Positions 1-8,412 of a stretch of 64,000 bases of DNA are shown here, piece by piece. Within the stretch, counting starts at the first letter, position 1, and each line of letters opens with the position of its first letter. Made by a program: the position numbers and the translations under genes. Source of the stretch: Flavobacterium seoulense (GTDB lineage: Bacteria > Bacteroidota > Bacteroidia > Flavobacteriales > Flavobacteriaceae); the NCBI RefSeq assembly GCF_000695795.1, contig NZ_JNCA01000021.1, forward strand, positions 81,573 to 145,572. The letters run 5' to 3'. Below the pieces are notes generated by a model that searched no databases, was not told where the DNA came from, and worked only from the letters and a program-made list of their open reading frames with translations.

Positions 1-1
1 G

Positions 2-457
2 AATGAGATACCATACAAAGAGGTTTCTCATCCGTTGCTTTCTGCATTTGTTGCACAGGCAGGTCTTACCTATCAAAGCAAACCACAAATCAATACGGTC
101 AACTTCGCATCCCGCCCTGTTATTATTACAAAGAAATTTATAAATCTTGTACGCCATAATTTTCATCGGCTGAAAAAACCTGCAGATTATGCTGAAAAAT
201 TACATATAAGCGTTAGTTATTTAAACGATACTGTAAAAAAAATAACTGGTTTATCAGCATCTTTAATTATTCAAAAAGAAATTTTGAGAGAAGCACAACG
301 AATACTTTACTATACCGATACCAGCATAAAAGAAATATCGGATTTATTGGGTTACGAAGATGAAAAGTACTTTATGCGTCTTTTTAGAAAAAAAACCGGA
401 TTTTCTCCTACTGAATATCGAAAACACAATTCACCTCCAGACGATTACCTTTTTTAA
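2..457 (+). CDS. AraC-family transcriptional regulator, C-terminal part (5'-truncated by window edge)
   Basis: The reading frame is open from base 2, so the true start lies before the window; a TTG at 35 is not a convincing start. About 152 residues are visible. The last ~100 have the AraC/XylS double helix-turn-helix pattern: a first HTH around YAEKLHISVSYLNDTVKK and a second with the family signature LGYEDEKYFMRLFRKKTG followed by FSPTEYR. The product should be a DNA-binding transcription factor; its effector domain is outside the window. It lies 120 bp upstream of an NAD(P)-binding oxidoreductase on the same strand, which could be its target. That is inference from position only. Confidence 0.9.
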   Translation, partial: NEIPYKEVSHPLLSAFVAQAGLTYQSKPQINTVNFASRPVIITKKFINLVRHNFHRLKKPADYAEKLHISVSYLNDTVKKITGLSASLIIQKEILREAQRILYYTDTSIKEISDLLGYEDEKYFMRLFRKKTGFSPTEYRKHNSPPDDYLF

Positions 458-580
458 AGATCTTTTTTTAGTAAAAGTGTTTTGTCCACCTTACACTGGG
501 TTTTGTATATCTTTAGCTATTATCAAAATACAGAACTTTGCACATATAGTAAACTTTTTATTAACACAAAGACTTAAGAC

Positions 581-1321
581 ATGAAAATACTAGTAGTTGG
601 AGGAACAGGTTTAATTGGGGCGAATGTTTCAAAAAAATTAAAAAATGAAGGGCATGAAGTTGTTATAGGCTCATCTAAAAATGGTGTTAATATTATAACG
701 GGAGAAGGACTTTCTGAAGCTTTAAAAGACACTGAAATTGTAATTGATCTTTCAAATTCTTCATCACCGGAAGAAGAAAATGCAATCAGCTTTTTTAAAA
801 CAGCCGGACAAAACCTCGCTGAAGCAGAAAAACAGGCAGGAGTTAAACATCATATCATTTTATCTATTGTAGGTATTGACAGAGTCCTGAATATAGGATA
901 CATGCGTGCTAAGAAAATTCAGGAAGATACTATCAAAAATTCTGGTATTCCTTATACAATCATTCGCGCTACCCAATTTTACGAACACACAGATACAATT
1001 ATAGCAGTACAGGCTACAGAAGATAACGTGCATGTTTCTTCAATGGATTATCAGCCCATAGCCGCTGAAGATGTTGCTCAGTTGATTGTAAAATTTGCTT
1101 TAGAATCAGCTAAAAATACTATTATTGAAATCGCAGGTCCTGAGCTTACACCAATGAATGAGTTAGTTTCGCGATATATAAAACTCACAGGACAGCACAA
1201 AACTGTAATTTCTGATAATGATAACAAATATATGTTTTATGATTTTCCTAAAAACGGTTTAGTCCCAGAAGGAGCACATACAAAAGGTAAAATTCATTTC
1301 AATGATTGGATACAAAGTTAA
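581..1321 (+). CDS. NAD(P)-binding oxidoreductase, atypical SDR / NmrA-like
   Basis: 246 residues. The N-terminus MKILVVGGTGLIGANV is a Rossmann dinucleotide-binding loop (GGTGLIG, residues 7-13). The middle holds the SDR-type segment IRATQFYEH, typical of NmrA-like or SDR_a5 proteins, which often lack the classical YxxxK catalytic pair. The protein is soluble, with no signal peptide or membrane segment. It probably reduces or senses a small molecule with NAD(P)H; the substrate cannot be told. The ATG at 581 sits just ahead of the glycine-rich loop, so the start is secure. It lies downstream of the AraC-type gene and ends before a bidirectional terminator facing the MFS exporter. Confidence 0.88.
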   Translation: MKILVVGGTGLIGANVSKKLKNEGHEVVIGSSKNGVNIITGEGLSEALKDTEIVIDLSNSSSPEEENAISFFKTAGQNLAEAEKQAGVKHHIILSIVGIDRVLNIGYMRAKKIQEDTIKNSGIPYTIIRATQFYEHTDTIIAVQATEDNVHVSSMDYQPIAAEDVAQLIVKFALESAKNTIIEIAGPELTPMNELVSRYIKLTGQHKTVISDNDNKYMFYDFPKNGLVPEGAHTKGKIHFNDWIQS

Positions 1322-1400
1322 AGAACAGGCAAAGATTAGATTGTTATTCTAACAAAACCGTGACACCATATAAAAACAACATCAATCAGAAAATAGTAGT

Positions 1401-1435
1401 AAAAAAAAACCTCCACAATTGCGGAGTTTTTTTTT
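1401..1435. terminator. Bidirectional intrinsic terminator
   Basis: A short stem (CTCC/GGAG around CAATTG, with one mismatched pair) is flanked by nine A on the left and nine T on the right. It can therefore end transcription from either side. It separates the convergent oxidoreductase (+) and MFS exporter (-) genes. Confidence 0.8.
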
Positions 1436-1468
1436 AATGCACCATTGCCATAGCATCATCACTGGTAT

Positions 1469-2662
1469 TTACAATCGTGGTTTTGTTTTTCGTTTACCCA
1501 ATAACAAAATAAGGAGTGCCAGAATGGTAGTCGAAGTCATAATAACCACCATAGGAGTTATCGAATCTTTTACAAAAAGACTGACTCCAAAAGAAGCCAA
1601 AGCACCAATTCCTAACTGCGTAGCGCCCATTAATGCCGATGCACTTCCGGTATTTTTAGAAAAAGGAGCTAGAGACAATCCAGCAGTATTAGGATTGGAG
1701 ATTCCTAAACAAGCCAGAAACAAAAACAGCATTCCAATGGTTTCATATAATCCTAAAAGATCATTAACAGCCAAAATCAGGAAAACAAAACTGATAATGG
1801 ATTGCGAAATCAAAGCTGTAAAAATCATTTGTTCACTCGAAAAACGCTTCAGTAAAACCGAATTCAATTGGCTCGAACCTATAAAACTCACCGACATCAA
1901 TGCAAAAATCCATCCGTAGATTTCGGCATCAACCTTTAAAATATCCATAAAAATTAATGGCGATGCAGCCACATAAGTAAACAAACCAGAGAAGGCAATG
2001 GCTCCCGTAAAAGTATAGGTATAAAATTGCGGAACTTTTAGAATCGAAATAAAATTAGTGATAATGGGTTTTGGCTTTAACGAAATCGAAGCATCAGGTT
2101 TGTGCGTATTGGGCAAACCTAATTGTGTAGCCAAAAGTACAAAAGCGCCCATAGCAGCCAGAATCAGGAACACCGTGTGCCAGCCAAAATAAGTTGTTAC
2201 ATAGCCTCCGGCTGTAGGTGCTAACATTGGCGAAAGCCCTACTACCAGCATTAATTTAGATAAAACATTAGGCGTTTCTTTGGCAGGAAATAAATCCCTA
2301 ACCATCGCCAGCGAAGCTACTGTCGCAGCGCAACTTCCCACGGCCTGTACAAATCTAAAACCTATAAAAGCATCAATATCTGTAACAAAAGCGCAGGCTA
2401 ATGAAGCTAAAATATATACCAGTAAACCAATAAACAATGGTTTTTTTCGTCCAAAACGATCTAATAAAGGACCATACAACAATTGTCCTGCTGAAATCCC
2501 GATAAAATAACTCGATAAACTCATCGAAACCTTGGCTACTGTTGTATTCAAATCGGCTGCAATTCCTGAAAAACCAGGCAAATACATATCGATTGAAAAA
2601 GGTCCTAATGCTGTCATGGAACCTAAAATTAAAATGAGTTGAAGATGTTTAGCCTTAGTCAT
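1469..2662 (-). CDS. Bcr/CflA family multidrug efflux MFS transporter
   Basis: 397 residues with about 12 hydrophobic helices and a basic C-terminal tail (GKRKTKPR). The segment PFSIDMYLPGF in helix 1 is the hallmark of the Bcr/CflA drug:H+ antiporter subfamily (DHA1). The loop GPLLDRFGRKKPLF between helices 2 and 3 is MFS motif A. The length matches the family (about 390-410). Likely role: proton-driven export of drugs or metabolites across the inner membrane; the substrate is unknown. It is monocistronic, with a -7 element TACTTTTG (minus strand, 2699-2706) 36 bp before the ATG. Confidence 0.92.
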   Translation of the reverse strand: MTKAKHLQLILILGSMTALGPFSIDMYLPGFSGIAADLNTTVAKVSMSLSSYFIGISAGQLLYGPLLDRFGRKKPLFIGLLVYILASLACAFVTDIDAFIGFRFVQAVGSCAATVASLAMVRDLFPAKETPNVLSKLMLVVGLSPMLAPTAGGYVTTYFGWHTVFLILAAMGAFVLLATQLGLPNTHKPDASISLKPKPIITNFISILKVPQFYTYTFTGAIAFSGLFTYVAASPLIFMDILKVDAEIYGWIFALMSVSFIGSSQLNSVLLKRFSSEQMIFTALISQSIISFVFLILAVNDLLGLYETIGMLFLFLACLGISNPNTAGLSLAPFSKNTGSASALMGATQLGIGALASFGVSLFVKDSITPMVVIMTSTTILALLILLLGKRKTKPRL

Positions 2663-2698
2663 AAATATAGAAAATCGTGTAGGTGATTATTTTTTGTG

Positions 2699-2706
2699 CA
2701 AAAGTA
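2699..2706 (-). promoter_or_regulatory. Bacteroidota -7 promoter element (TACTTTTG) of the Bcr/CflA exporter
   Basis: The minus strand reads TACTTTTG, an exact TAnnTTTG match. It implies a transcript start near 2692 and a leader of about 30 nt before the ATG at 2662. The wider 2663-2971 gap also holds the terminator at 2895-2934; nothing else was recognised there. Confidence 0.6.
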
Positions 2707-2894
2707 AGCCATAAAAAAATGTTATCAGGGATTGACGATTTCAAAATCCATTATTTAACATTCTGTTATCGTTTTTAAAATCATACCGATTGTATATTCA
2801 ATATAGTCCAATTGCATTGTACTATTTTCATATTACATCTGCATTATACCAGGATAAATTGGTTTAATATATAAATTGTTTGGTATCACTTCAT

Positions 2895-2934
2895 AAAAAA
2901 CGGCGCAAACTCTATAGAGACTTGCGCCGTTTTT
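2895..2934. terminator. Bidirectional intrinsic terminator
   Basis: Perfect 13-bp arms: AAAAACGGCGCAA (2896-2908) and its complement (2922-2934). The loop contains the small palindrome TCTATAGA. On the minus strand the run of T follows the stem, so it terminates the small gene ending at 2972. The sequence is symmetric and could act in both directions. Confidence 0.85.
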
Positions 2935-2971
2935 CATTTCAGAATCTCTGAAAATTAAGTGTAATTCTTTT

Positions 2972-3253
2972 CTAAAATAGTTTATATATCCTGTTAATAG
3001 GAATCATAACTCCTTGTTTTAAAATAACATTTTTGTCGGTAACTGCCCAGACTGTCGTATTTACTATCTTTTTAGACTCGTTGTCTTCAAAGAAAATTTT
3101 AATTTTTGAATGCTCTAAATTACCCAATGATAAAGCACGATTTATTTCGCCAATTCTCGTTTTCATTTCTTTATCATCGTCCAACACATCTGTTGTTGGA
3201 AACTTAAGAGATCCGATCTCTTCTTTTTCAATGATTGTGAATTCTTCTGTCAT
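2972..3253 (-). CDS. Conserved hypothetical protein, 93 aa
   Basis: A small soluble acidic protein with no signal peptide or membrane segment. It has an N-terminal charged part (EEIGSLKFPTTDVLDDDKEM), a helix-like middle, and a C-terminal beta-rich part (IVNTTVWAVTDKNVILK) ending in hydrophobic PINRIYKLF. It looks like a compact single domain. I do not recognise a named family, though it resembles short proteins found widely in Flavobacteriaceae. It stands alone between a terminator and a 335-bp gap, so context gives no function. Regular codon use and the flanking terminator argue that it is a real gene. Confidence 0.7.
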   Translation of the reverse strand: MTEEFTIIEKEEIGSLKFPTTDVLDDDKEMKTRIGEINRALSLGNLEHSKIKIFFEDNESKKIVNTTVWAVTDKNVILKQGVMIPINRIYKLF

Positions 3254-3588
3254 AACTGTAAATTTTAATTATTACTAAACCTGATTATTGTAGTAAAACA
3301 AAAGGCTAAGCCTGATGATTGGGCTACTGAAATAATCTTAATCTAAAAATAAAACCTATCTTTTTTATAAATGCCAATTTTATATTAATTTTTTAAAATT
3401 CTGTAAAAAAAATTCCATTTCCATTTTTCCGGAAAATAATTAAACAAAAAATACATTTCAAAAAAGCACAAATCAACAGACTTTAGAATCGTGTATTTTT
3501 TGGATTTTAATTAACAATTGCACGGCTTTTAAAATCAACATTTTTAAGTACTTTTGTCGCACTTTTACAAAACACAATCCCTTATAAA
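3254..3588. promoter_or_regulatory. Divergent intergenic region with -7 element TACTTTTG (3549-3556)
   Basis: A 335-bp AT-rich gap between the small protein (-) and the cytochrome c biogenesis gene (+). TACTTTTG at 3549-3556 matches TAnnTTTG and would start a transcript near 3563, 26 nt ahead of the ATG at 3589. No palindrome matching the Fnr-type boxes found elsewhere in this window was seen here. Confidence 0.6.
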
Positions 3589-6500
3589 ATGGATAAAAAA
3601 ATCTACTCTTTTTTGTTTTCTACACGCTTAATGGCTTTTCTGTTTATAGCTTTTGCTGTAGCCATGGCAACAGGAACTTTCATCGAAAGTAAATACAATA
3701 CTGATACCGCCCGAATCTGGATTTACAATACCTGGTGGTTTGAAGGAATTATGGTGGTTTTTATGCTTAATTTCTTTGGAAATATTAAGAGATATCAGTT
3801 ATTAAAAAAAGAAAAATGGGCTACTTTATTACTGCATTTGGCTTTTATTTTTATTCTTCTGGGTGCTTTTATCACCCGATATATCAGTTATGAAGGCGTA
3901 ATGCCTATTCGCGAAGGCGCAGCTGAAAATCAATTTTATTCAGATAAAACCTTTCTGTCTGTTTTTGTAGATGGTGAATATAAGGGCGAAATGAAACGCC
4001 GTGTTTTTGAAAGACCACTATTGCTTTCGCCTGTAACCAATAATAATTTCACTGTTTCCGGACAATTTGCCGATACTCCGTTTGAAGTAAAATACAAAAA
4101 CTTTATTATGGGAGCTAAGGAATATGTAAAACCTGATGCTAACGGAATTTTATACATGAAATTAGTCGAAGCCGGAAGTGGCGGACGTGAAGAACATTTC
4201 CTGAAAGAAGGCGAAGTTCAGAACATTCACAACGTTCTTTTTGCTTTAAACAAACCTACTGACGGTGCTATCAATATTAATTTTGACGGAAAAGAGTATA
4301 CTATTCAAACACCATTTGAAGGTAATTTTATGCGAATGGCTGATAAGTTACAGGGTGGCGTTGAAAAAGATAAAGTACAGCCGTTAATGATGCGTTCGTT
4401 ATACAGCATTGGCGATATCCGAATTGTTTTCCCTGATCCAGCCGTAAAAGGAGTTATCGAATACGAATCGAATAATGATTACAAAGCTAAAACGCATGAA
4501 GATGCTTTAGTGCTAACCGTTAAAGCCGAAGGACAGGAAAAAGAAGTGGTTCTTTTAGGTTCTAAAGGAAAAACAGGCGAACCAAAAACTGTCAAAATTG
4601 GTAACATCGAATATTCTTTATTCTACGGCAGTAAAGCTTATGTTTTGCCTTTCAAAATCCAGTTAAACGATTTTATTGCACAAAAATATCCTGGAACAGA
4701 GAAAAGTTATTCTTCATTTGAAAGTAAAGTAACAGTTCAGGATTCGGCAGAAAAACCATTCGATGCCCGAATTTATATGAATCACGTTTTGGATCATAAA
4801 GGTTATCGTTTTTTCCAGTCATCATTTGACCCTGACGAAAAAGGAACTGTACTTTCTGTAAATCATGATTTCTGGGGAACAAACATTACTTATGCAGGTT
4901 ACTTTTTATTATTCTTTTCTTTAATGGCAATCATGTTTACCAAGCATTCTCGTTTTGCCGATTTAAAACGAAAATTAGAAATCGTAAAAACTAAAAAAGA
5001 AAAATTAATTCCCTTTTTAGTTTTATTGCTAAGCTTAAATGGTTTTGCACAAACACAGGAACACGACCATGATCATGAAGGTCACGACCACAACCATGAA
5101 CATACAGAACAAGAACACAATCATAATCACGATCATAATCACACACACACTGCTGAACCGGCAAAAGCAGGAAAAATGCCTGCAAGAGTGGCGCCTACTG
5201 AAAAACAAATTGATTCATTAATCAACAAATACAAGATTTCTGAAAAACATGCAGCTCAGTTTGGTCGTTTAATTATTCAGGATGCCGGCGGAAGAATGAA
5301 ACCTATCAATACTTTTTCGTCTGAATTGTTGCGAAAAGTAAGCCATGCCAATGAATACAAAGGCATGAATTCTGATCAGGTATTTTTATCGATTTCACAA
5401 TATGCACAATTTTGGATTGAAGTTCCTTTAATTTACATCAAAAGCGGAAACGACAGTATCCGAAAAATTATTGGTATTGATTCTAAAGCAAAATATGCTC
5501 CTTTTATCTCCTTTTTTGACGGACAAGGAAACTATAAATTATCTCCTTATCTAGAAGCTGCTTATAAGGCTGCAAATCCAAATCAGTTTGAAAAAGACTT
5601 TGTGGAAACAGACAAAAAAGTCAACTTAATGGAATCGGCTTTAAGCGGAAATATTTTGAAAATTTTCCCAATTCCGGGTGACGCTAATAACAAATGGATT
5701 TCGATTAATGAACTGGCAACTTCAGGCTTAAAAGGAATGGATTCTACTTACACTAAGAGTGTTTTACCATTGTACTTTGGTTCGTTAACCAATGCTGCTG
5801 TTTCTGGAGATTATAAAAATTCAGATGAATTACTAGAAAGTATTCACGGTTTCCAAAAGAAATTTGGAGAAAAAGTATTGCCTTCAGAAGACAAAGTAGA
5901 TTTAGAAATTTTATACAACAAATACGATGTTTTCCAAAAATTGCCTTATTGGTATTTAACTGCGGCAATTTTGATGCTTCTATTTACCATCCTAAAAATA
6001 TTCAAAGAAGGAAAAACTTTGAATTATTTGGTTAACGGAATGCATATTGTTATCGGATTATTATTTGCATTACATACTTTGGGATTAATTGCACGTTGGT
6101 ACATTTCAGGTCACGCGCCATGGAGTAATGCTTATGAATCGATTGTATATGTTTCTTGGGCAACAATGTTCTTTGGTTTGGCTTTCGATATCAAATCAAA
6201 ACTAACGGTAGCATCCTCTGCTTTTGTAACGGCTATGATTTTAATGGCTGCTTACATGAACTGGATTGATCCGGAAATTGCTAATCTTCAGCCTGTTCTT
6301 AATTCGTACTGGTTAATGATTCACGTTGCGGTAATTGTAGCAAGTTACGGGCCGTTTGCATTAGGATTTATACTTGGTTTTGTATCCTTGTTGCTAATCT
6401 TTTTTACTAACGAAAAGAACAAAACTAAAATGGATTTGAATATCCAGGAAATCACTTATATCAACGAAATGTCATTAACCATTGGATTGATTATGTTGAC

Positions 6501-6855
6501 TATTGGAAACTTCCTGGGTGGACAATGGGCTAATGAAAGCTGGGGACGTTACTGGGGTTGGGATCCAAAAGAAACCTGGGCATTAATTAGTATTATGGTC
6601 TATGCTTTTGTAATTCACGCTCGTTTTGTACCTGCTTTAAGAGGAAAATGGGTTTTCAACCTAATGAGTATGTTTGCTTTTATTTCGATTTTATTTACTT
6701 ATTACGGAGTAAATTTCCACCTAGTAGGATTACATTCGTATGCAAGTGGTGAAGCACATTCATTGAACTGGATTTATTATTCACTAGGCGGAATTGCTTT
6801 ACTAGGAGCCATAACTTATCCAAAATACAAAAAACATTACAAGAAAAAACAGTAA
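3589..6855 (+). CDS. ccsBA: Fused cytochrome c biogenesis protein (ResB/CcsB + CcsA)
   Basis: 1088 residues. Residues 1-470 are ResB/CcsB-like: three N-terminal helices, a long periplasmic domain and a fourth helix. A hydrophobic, signal-peptide-like stretch (LIPFLVLLLSLNGFAQ) and a His-rich linker with 13 His in about 30 residues follow, near residues 487-520. After a second periplasmic region (about 530-780), the C-terminal third is CcsA/CcmC-like with about eight helices and the haem-handling WWD motif WGRYWGWDPKETW (about 983-995). System II proteins of this type carry haem across the inner membrane and attach it to CXXCH motifs of apocytochromes. Clients in this window would be CcoO and CcoP. 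The fusion is usual in Bacteroidota; the His-rich insert is the odd part. Confidence 0.93.
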   Translation: MDKKIYSFLFSTRLMAFLFIAFAVAMATGTFIESKYNTDTARIWIYNTWWFEGIMVVFMLNFFGNIKRYQLLKKEKWATLLLHLAFIFILLGAFITRYISYEGVMPIREGAAENQFYSDKTFLSVFVDGEYKGEMKRRVFERPLLLSPVTNNNFTVSGQFADTPFEVKYKNFIMGAKEYVKPDANGILYMKLVEAGSGGREEHFLKEGEVQNIHNVLFALNKPTDGAININFDGKEYTIQTPFEGNFMRMADKLQGGVEKDKVQPLMMRSLYSIGDIRIVFPDPAVKGVIEYESNNDYKAKTHEDALVLTVKAEGQEKEVVLLGSKGKTGEPKTVKIGNIEYSLFYGSKAYVLPFKIQLNDFIAQKYPGTEKSYSSFESKVTVQDSAEKPFDARIYMNHVLDHKGYRFFQSSFDPDEKGTVLSVNHDFWGTNITYAGYFLLFFSLMAIMFTKHSRFADLKRKLEIVKTKKEKLIPFLVLLLSLNGFAQTQEHDHDHEGHDHNHEHTEQEHNHNHDHNHTHTAEPAKAGKMPARVAPTEKQIDSLINKYKISEKHAAQFGRLIIQDAGGRMKPINTFSSELLRKVSHANEYKGMNSDQVFLSISQYAQFWIEVPLIYIKSGNDSIRKIIGIDSKAKYAPFISFFDGQGNYKLSPYLEAAYKAANPNQFEKDFVETDKKVNLMESALSGNILKIFPIPGDANNKWISINELATSGLKGMDSTYTKSVLPLYFGSLTNAAVSGDYKNSDELLESIHGFQKKFGEKVLPSEDKVDLEILYNKYDVFQKLPYWYLTAAILMLLFTILKIFKEGKTLNYLVNGMHIVIGLLFALHTLGLIARWYISGHAPWSNAYESIVYVSWATMFFGLAFDIKSKLTVASSAFVTAMILMAAYMNWIDPEIANLQPVLNSYWLMIHVAVIVASYGPFALGFILGFVSLLLIFFTNEKNKTKMDLNIQEITYINEMSLTIGLIMLTIGNFLGGQWANESWGRYWGWDPKETWALISIMVYAFVIHARFVPALRGKWVFNLMSMFAFISILFTYYGVNFHLVGLHSYASGEAHSLNWIYYSLGGIALLGAITYPKYKKHYKKKQ

Positions 6856-7024
6856 ATGATGTCATTCGTTTTTTAGTCAAATGCAAATCAATCCATTTGA
6901 TTATCAAACTATAATAATACATCATTATCTACCGTTACATTTGCCACAGCATACATTGATTTTCATAGATTAATTTCTTGATATCATTGTAAACTGTGGC
7001 TAATTTTTTTGTTAATTTTACGCT

Positions 7025-7798
7025 ATGATTAAAGTAAGTATTATTGGCTCGGGAAATGTAGCGCAACAGCTGATTACTACATTTCAAAACCCTGAAAAAT
7101 CAGGAAACGAAATAGAATTGGTTCAGGTTTTTTCCCGAAAAAAGGAAAGCCTCAGCCACCTACTCCGTCCAGAACAAATTATCGATAATTTAGACGATTT
7201 ACAGGAAGTAGATTTATACATTATTGCCGTGTCTGATGATGCTATCGAAAGTATTTCGACTGCACTTCCGTTCAAAAACAGATTAGTTGTACATACTTCT
7301 GGAAGTACTAATCTGAGTATTTTGAATGATAATAATCGAAAAGGCGTTTTCTATCCCTTACAAACTTTTTCGAAGTCAAAAGCAGTCGATTTCAAACAGA
7401 TTCCTATTTGCTTAGAAGCCGAAAATGCACCCGATTATCAGGTATTAGACAAAGTAGCCAAAACAATTTCAGATAAAGTACAGGCAATAAATTCTGAGCA
7501 GCGAAAAGCCTTGCACGTAGCGGCAGTTTTTGTCAATAATTTTACAAATCATCTGTATGCAATTGGCAACGAAATTTGTACTGAAAACCAAATTCCGTTT
7601 GACATCTTAAAGCCTTTGATGTACGAAACAATAGAGAAACTGTCAACGCTCTCTCCTACCGAAGCACAAACAGGACCGGCCATCAGGAATGATCAAAAAA
7701 CCATTGCTGCTCATGAAGCTTTTTTAAAAAATGACAATCAATTACACTTATATAAAACACTAACACAATCGATTCAAGAGAATGGCAAAAAGTTATAA
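7025..7798 (+). CDS. DUF2520 / Rossmann-like oxidoreductase family protein
   Basis: 257 residues. The N-terminal Rossmann fold begins MIKVSIIGSGNVAQQL (GSGNVA loop, residues 8-13), as in pyrroline-5-carboxylate reductase and F420-dependent NADP reductase relatives. The C-terminal DUF2520 half is alpha-helical and contains HVAAVFVNNFTNHLYAIGNE, typical of the dimerising domain of this superfamily. It is a soluble, probably NAD(P)-binding enzyme of unknown substrate. It starts a run of housekeeping genes and overlaps the next gene (KdsC-like) by 17 bp, suggesting translational coupling. Confidence 0.88.
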   Translation: MIKVSIIGSGNVAQQLITTFQNPEKSGNEIELVQVFSRKKESLSHLLRPEQIIDNLDDLQEVDLYIIAVSDDAIESISTALPFKNRLVVHTSGSTNLSILNDNNRKGVFYPLQTFSKSKAVDFKQIPICLEAENAPDYQVLDKVAKTISDKVQAINSEQRKALHVAAVFVNNFTNHLYAIGNEICTENQIPFDILKPLMYETIEKLSTLSPTEAQTGPAIRNDQKTIAAHEAFLKNDNQLHLYKTLTQSIQENGKKL

Positions 7799-8309
7799 AG
7801 AGATAATGAACGACATTACCACATTTATTTTTGATGTGGATGGCGTATTAACAGATGGTTCTGTATTTGTAAACAATGATGGCGAAATGCTGAGAACCAT
7901 GAATATTCGCGATGGTTATGCCTTAAAAACTGCCGTAGATAGCGGTTATAATGTGTGCGTTATTTCGGGAGGAAGTAATGAAGGTGTTCGTATCCGTTTA
8001 AGAAATCTCGGAATTAAAAATATCCATTTAGGAACTCCGGATAAAGTAGAAACTTTTGACGAATACATTGATATTCACCAAATCAAGCAGGAGCAAATTT
8101 TATATATGGGCGACGATATTCCTGATTATGAAGTAATGAAATTAGTTGCTTTGCCTACTTGTCCTCAAGATGCCTGTCCTGAAATCAAAGGAATTTCTAA
8201 ATATATTTCGCATAAAAATGGAGGAAAAGGCGCGGTTCGTGATGTAATCGAACAGGTGATGAAAGTACAAGGAAAATGGATGGAAAATTTTAACGCAAAA
8301 TACGATTAA
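7782..8309 (+). CDS. kdsC: KdsC-like HAD-IIIA phosphatase (3-deoxy-manno-octulosonate-8-phosphatase family)
   Basis: 175 residues. HAD motif I is FDVDGVLTDG (catalytic Asp near residue 18 and its +2 Asp), motif II is VISGGS, and motif IV is MGDDIPDYE. There is no cap domain, as in KdsC tetramers. The family removes phosphate from KDO-8-P in lipopolysaccharide synthesis; some relatives act on related sialic-type sugars. The start at 7782 overlaps the previous gene by 17 bp. An alternative ATG at 7806 would leave a shorter N-terminus, but flavobacterial homologues commonly keep the extra residues. A hairpin-forming repeat follows at 8311-8394. Confidence 0.88.
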   Translation: MAKSYKEIMNDITTFIFDVDGVLTDGSVFVNNDGEMLRTMNIRDGYALKTAVDSGYNVCVISGGSNEGVRIRLRNLGIKNIHLGTPDKVETFDEYIDIHQIKQEQILYMGDDIPDYEVMKLVALPTCPQDACPEIKGISKYISHKNGGKGAVRDVIEQVMKVQGKWMENFNAKYD

Positions 8310-8310
8310 A

Positions 8311-8394
8311 GTGAGAAGTTAAAAGTTAGAAGATGGAAGTTTCTTTACTTTGTGTTTAATCTAACTTACTACTCCTAACTTTTAACTTCCCACT
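8311..8394. repeat. Intergenic inverted repeat of the GTTAGAR family
   Basis: Two 22-nt arms (8311-8332 and 8372-8393) are inverted copies with two mismatches. Both are built from AAGTTA / GTTAGAA words, with more GTTAGAG/GTTAGAA-type units on the minus strand up to 8409. The spacer is about 39 nt. The same words recur at 31628-31781, 40411-40436 and 46260-46308. It lies inside a co-directional gene run between kdsC and the prenyltransferase and could fold in the transcript. Confidence 0.75.
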
Positions 8395-8412
8395 TCTAAC
8401 CTCTAACTTAAA

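Noticed and set aside
360..584. Plus-strand ORF overlapping the AraC gene end
   Set aside because: It is out of frame with the conserved HTH and extends through the untranslated gap; no motif.
1419..1919. Plus-strand ORF of 166 codons
   Set aside because: It lies antisense to the MFS exporter, whose translation has clear family motifs; the composition of the plus-strand product is not protein-like and it starts inside the terminator.
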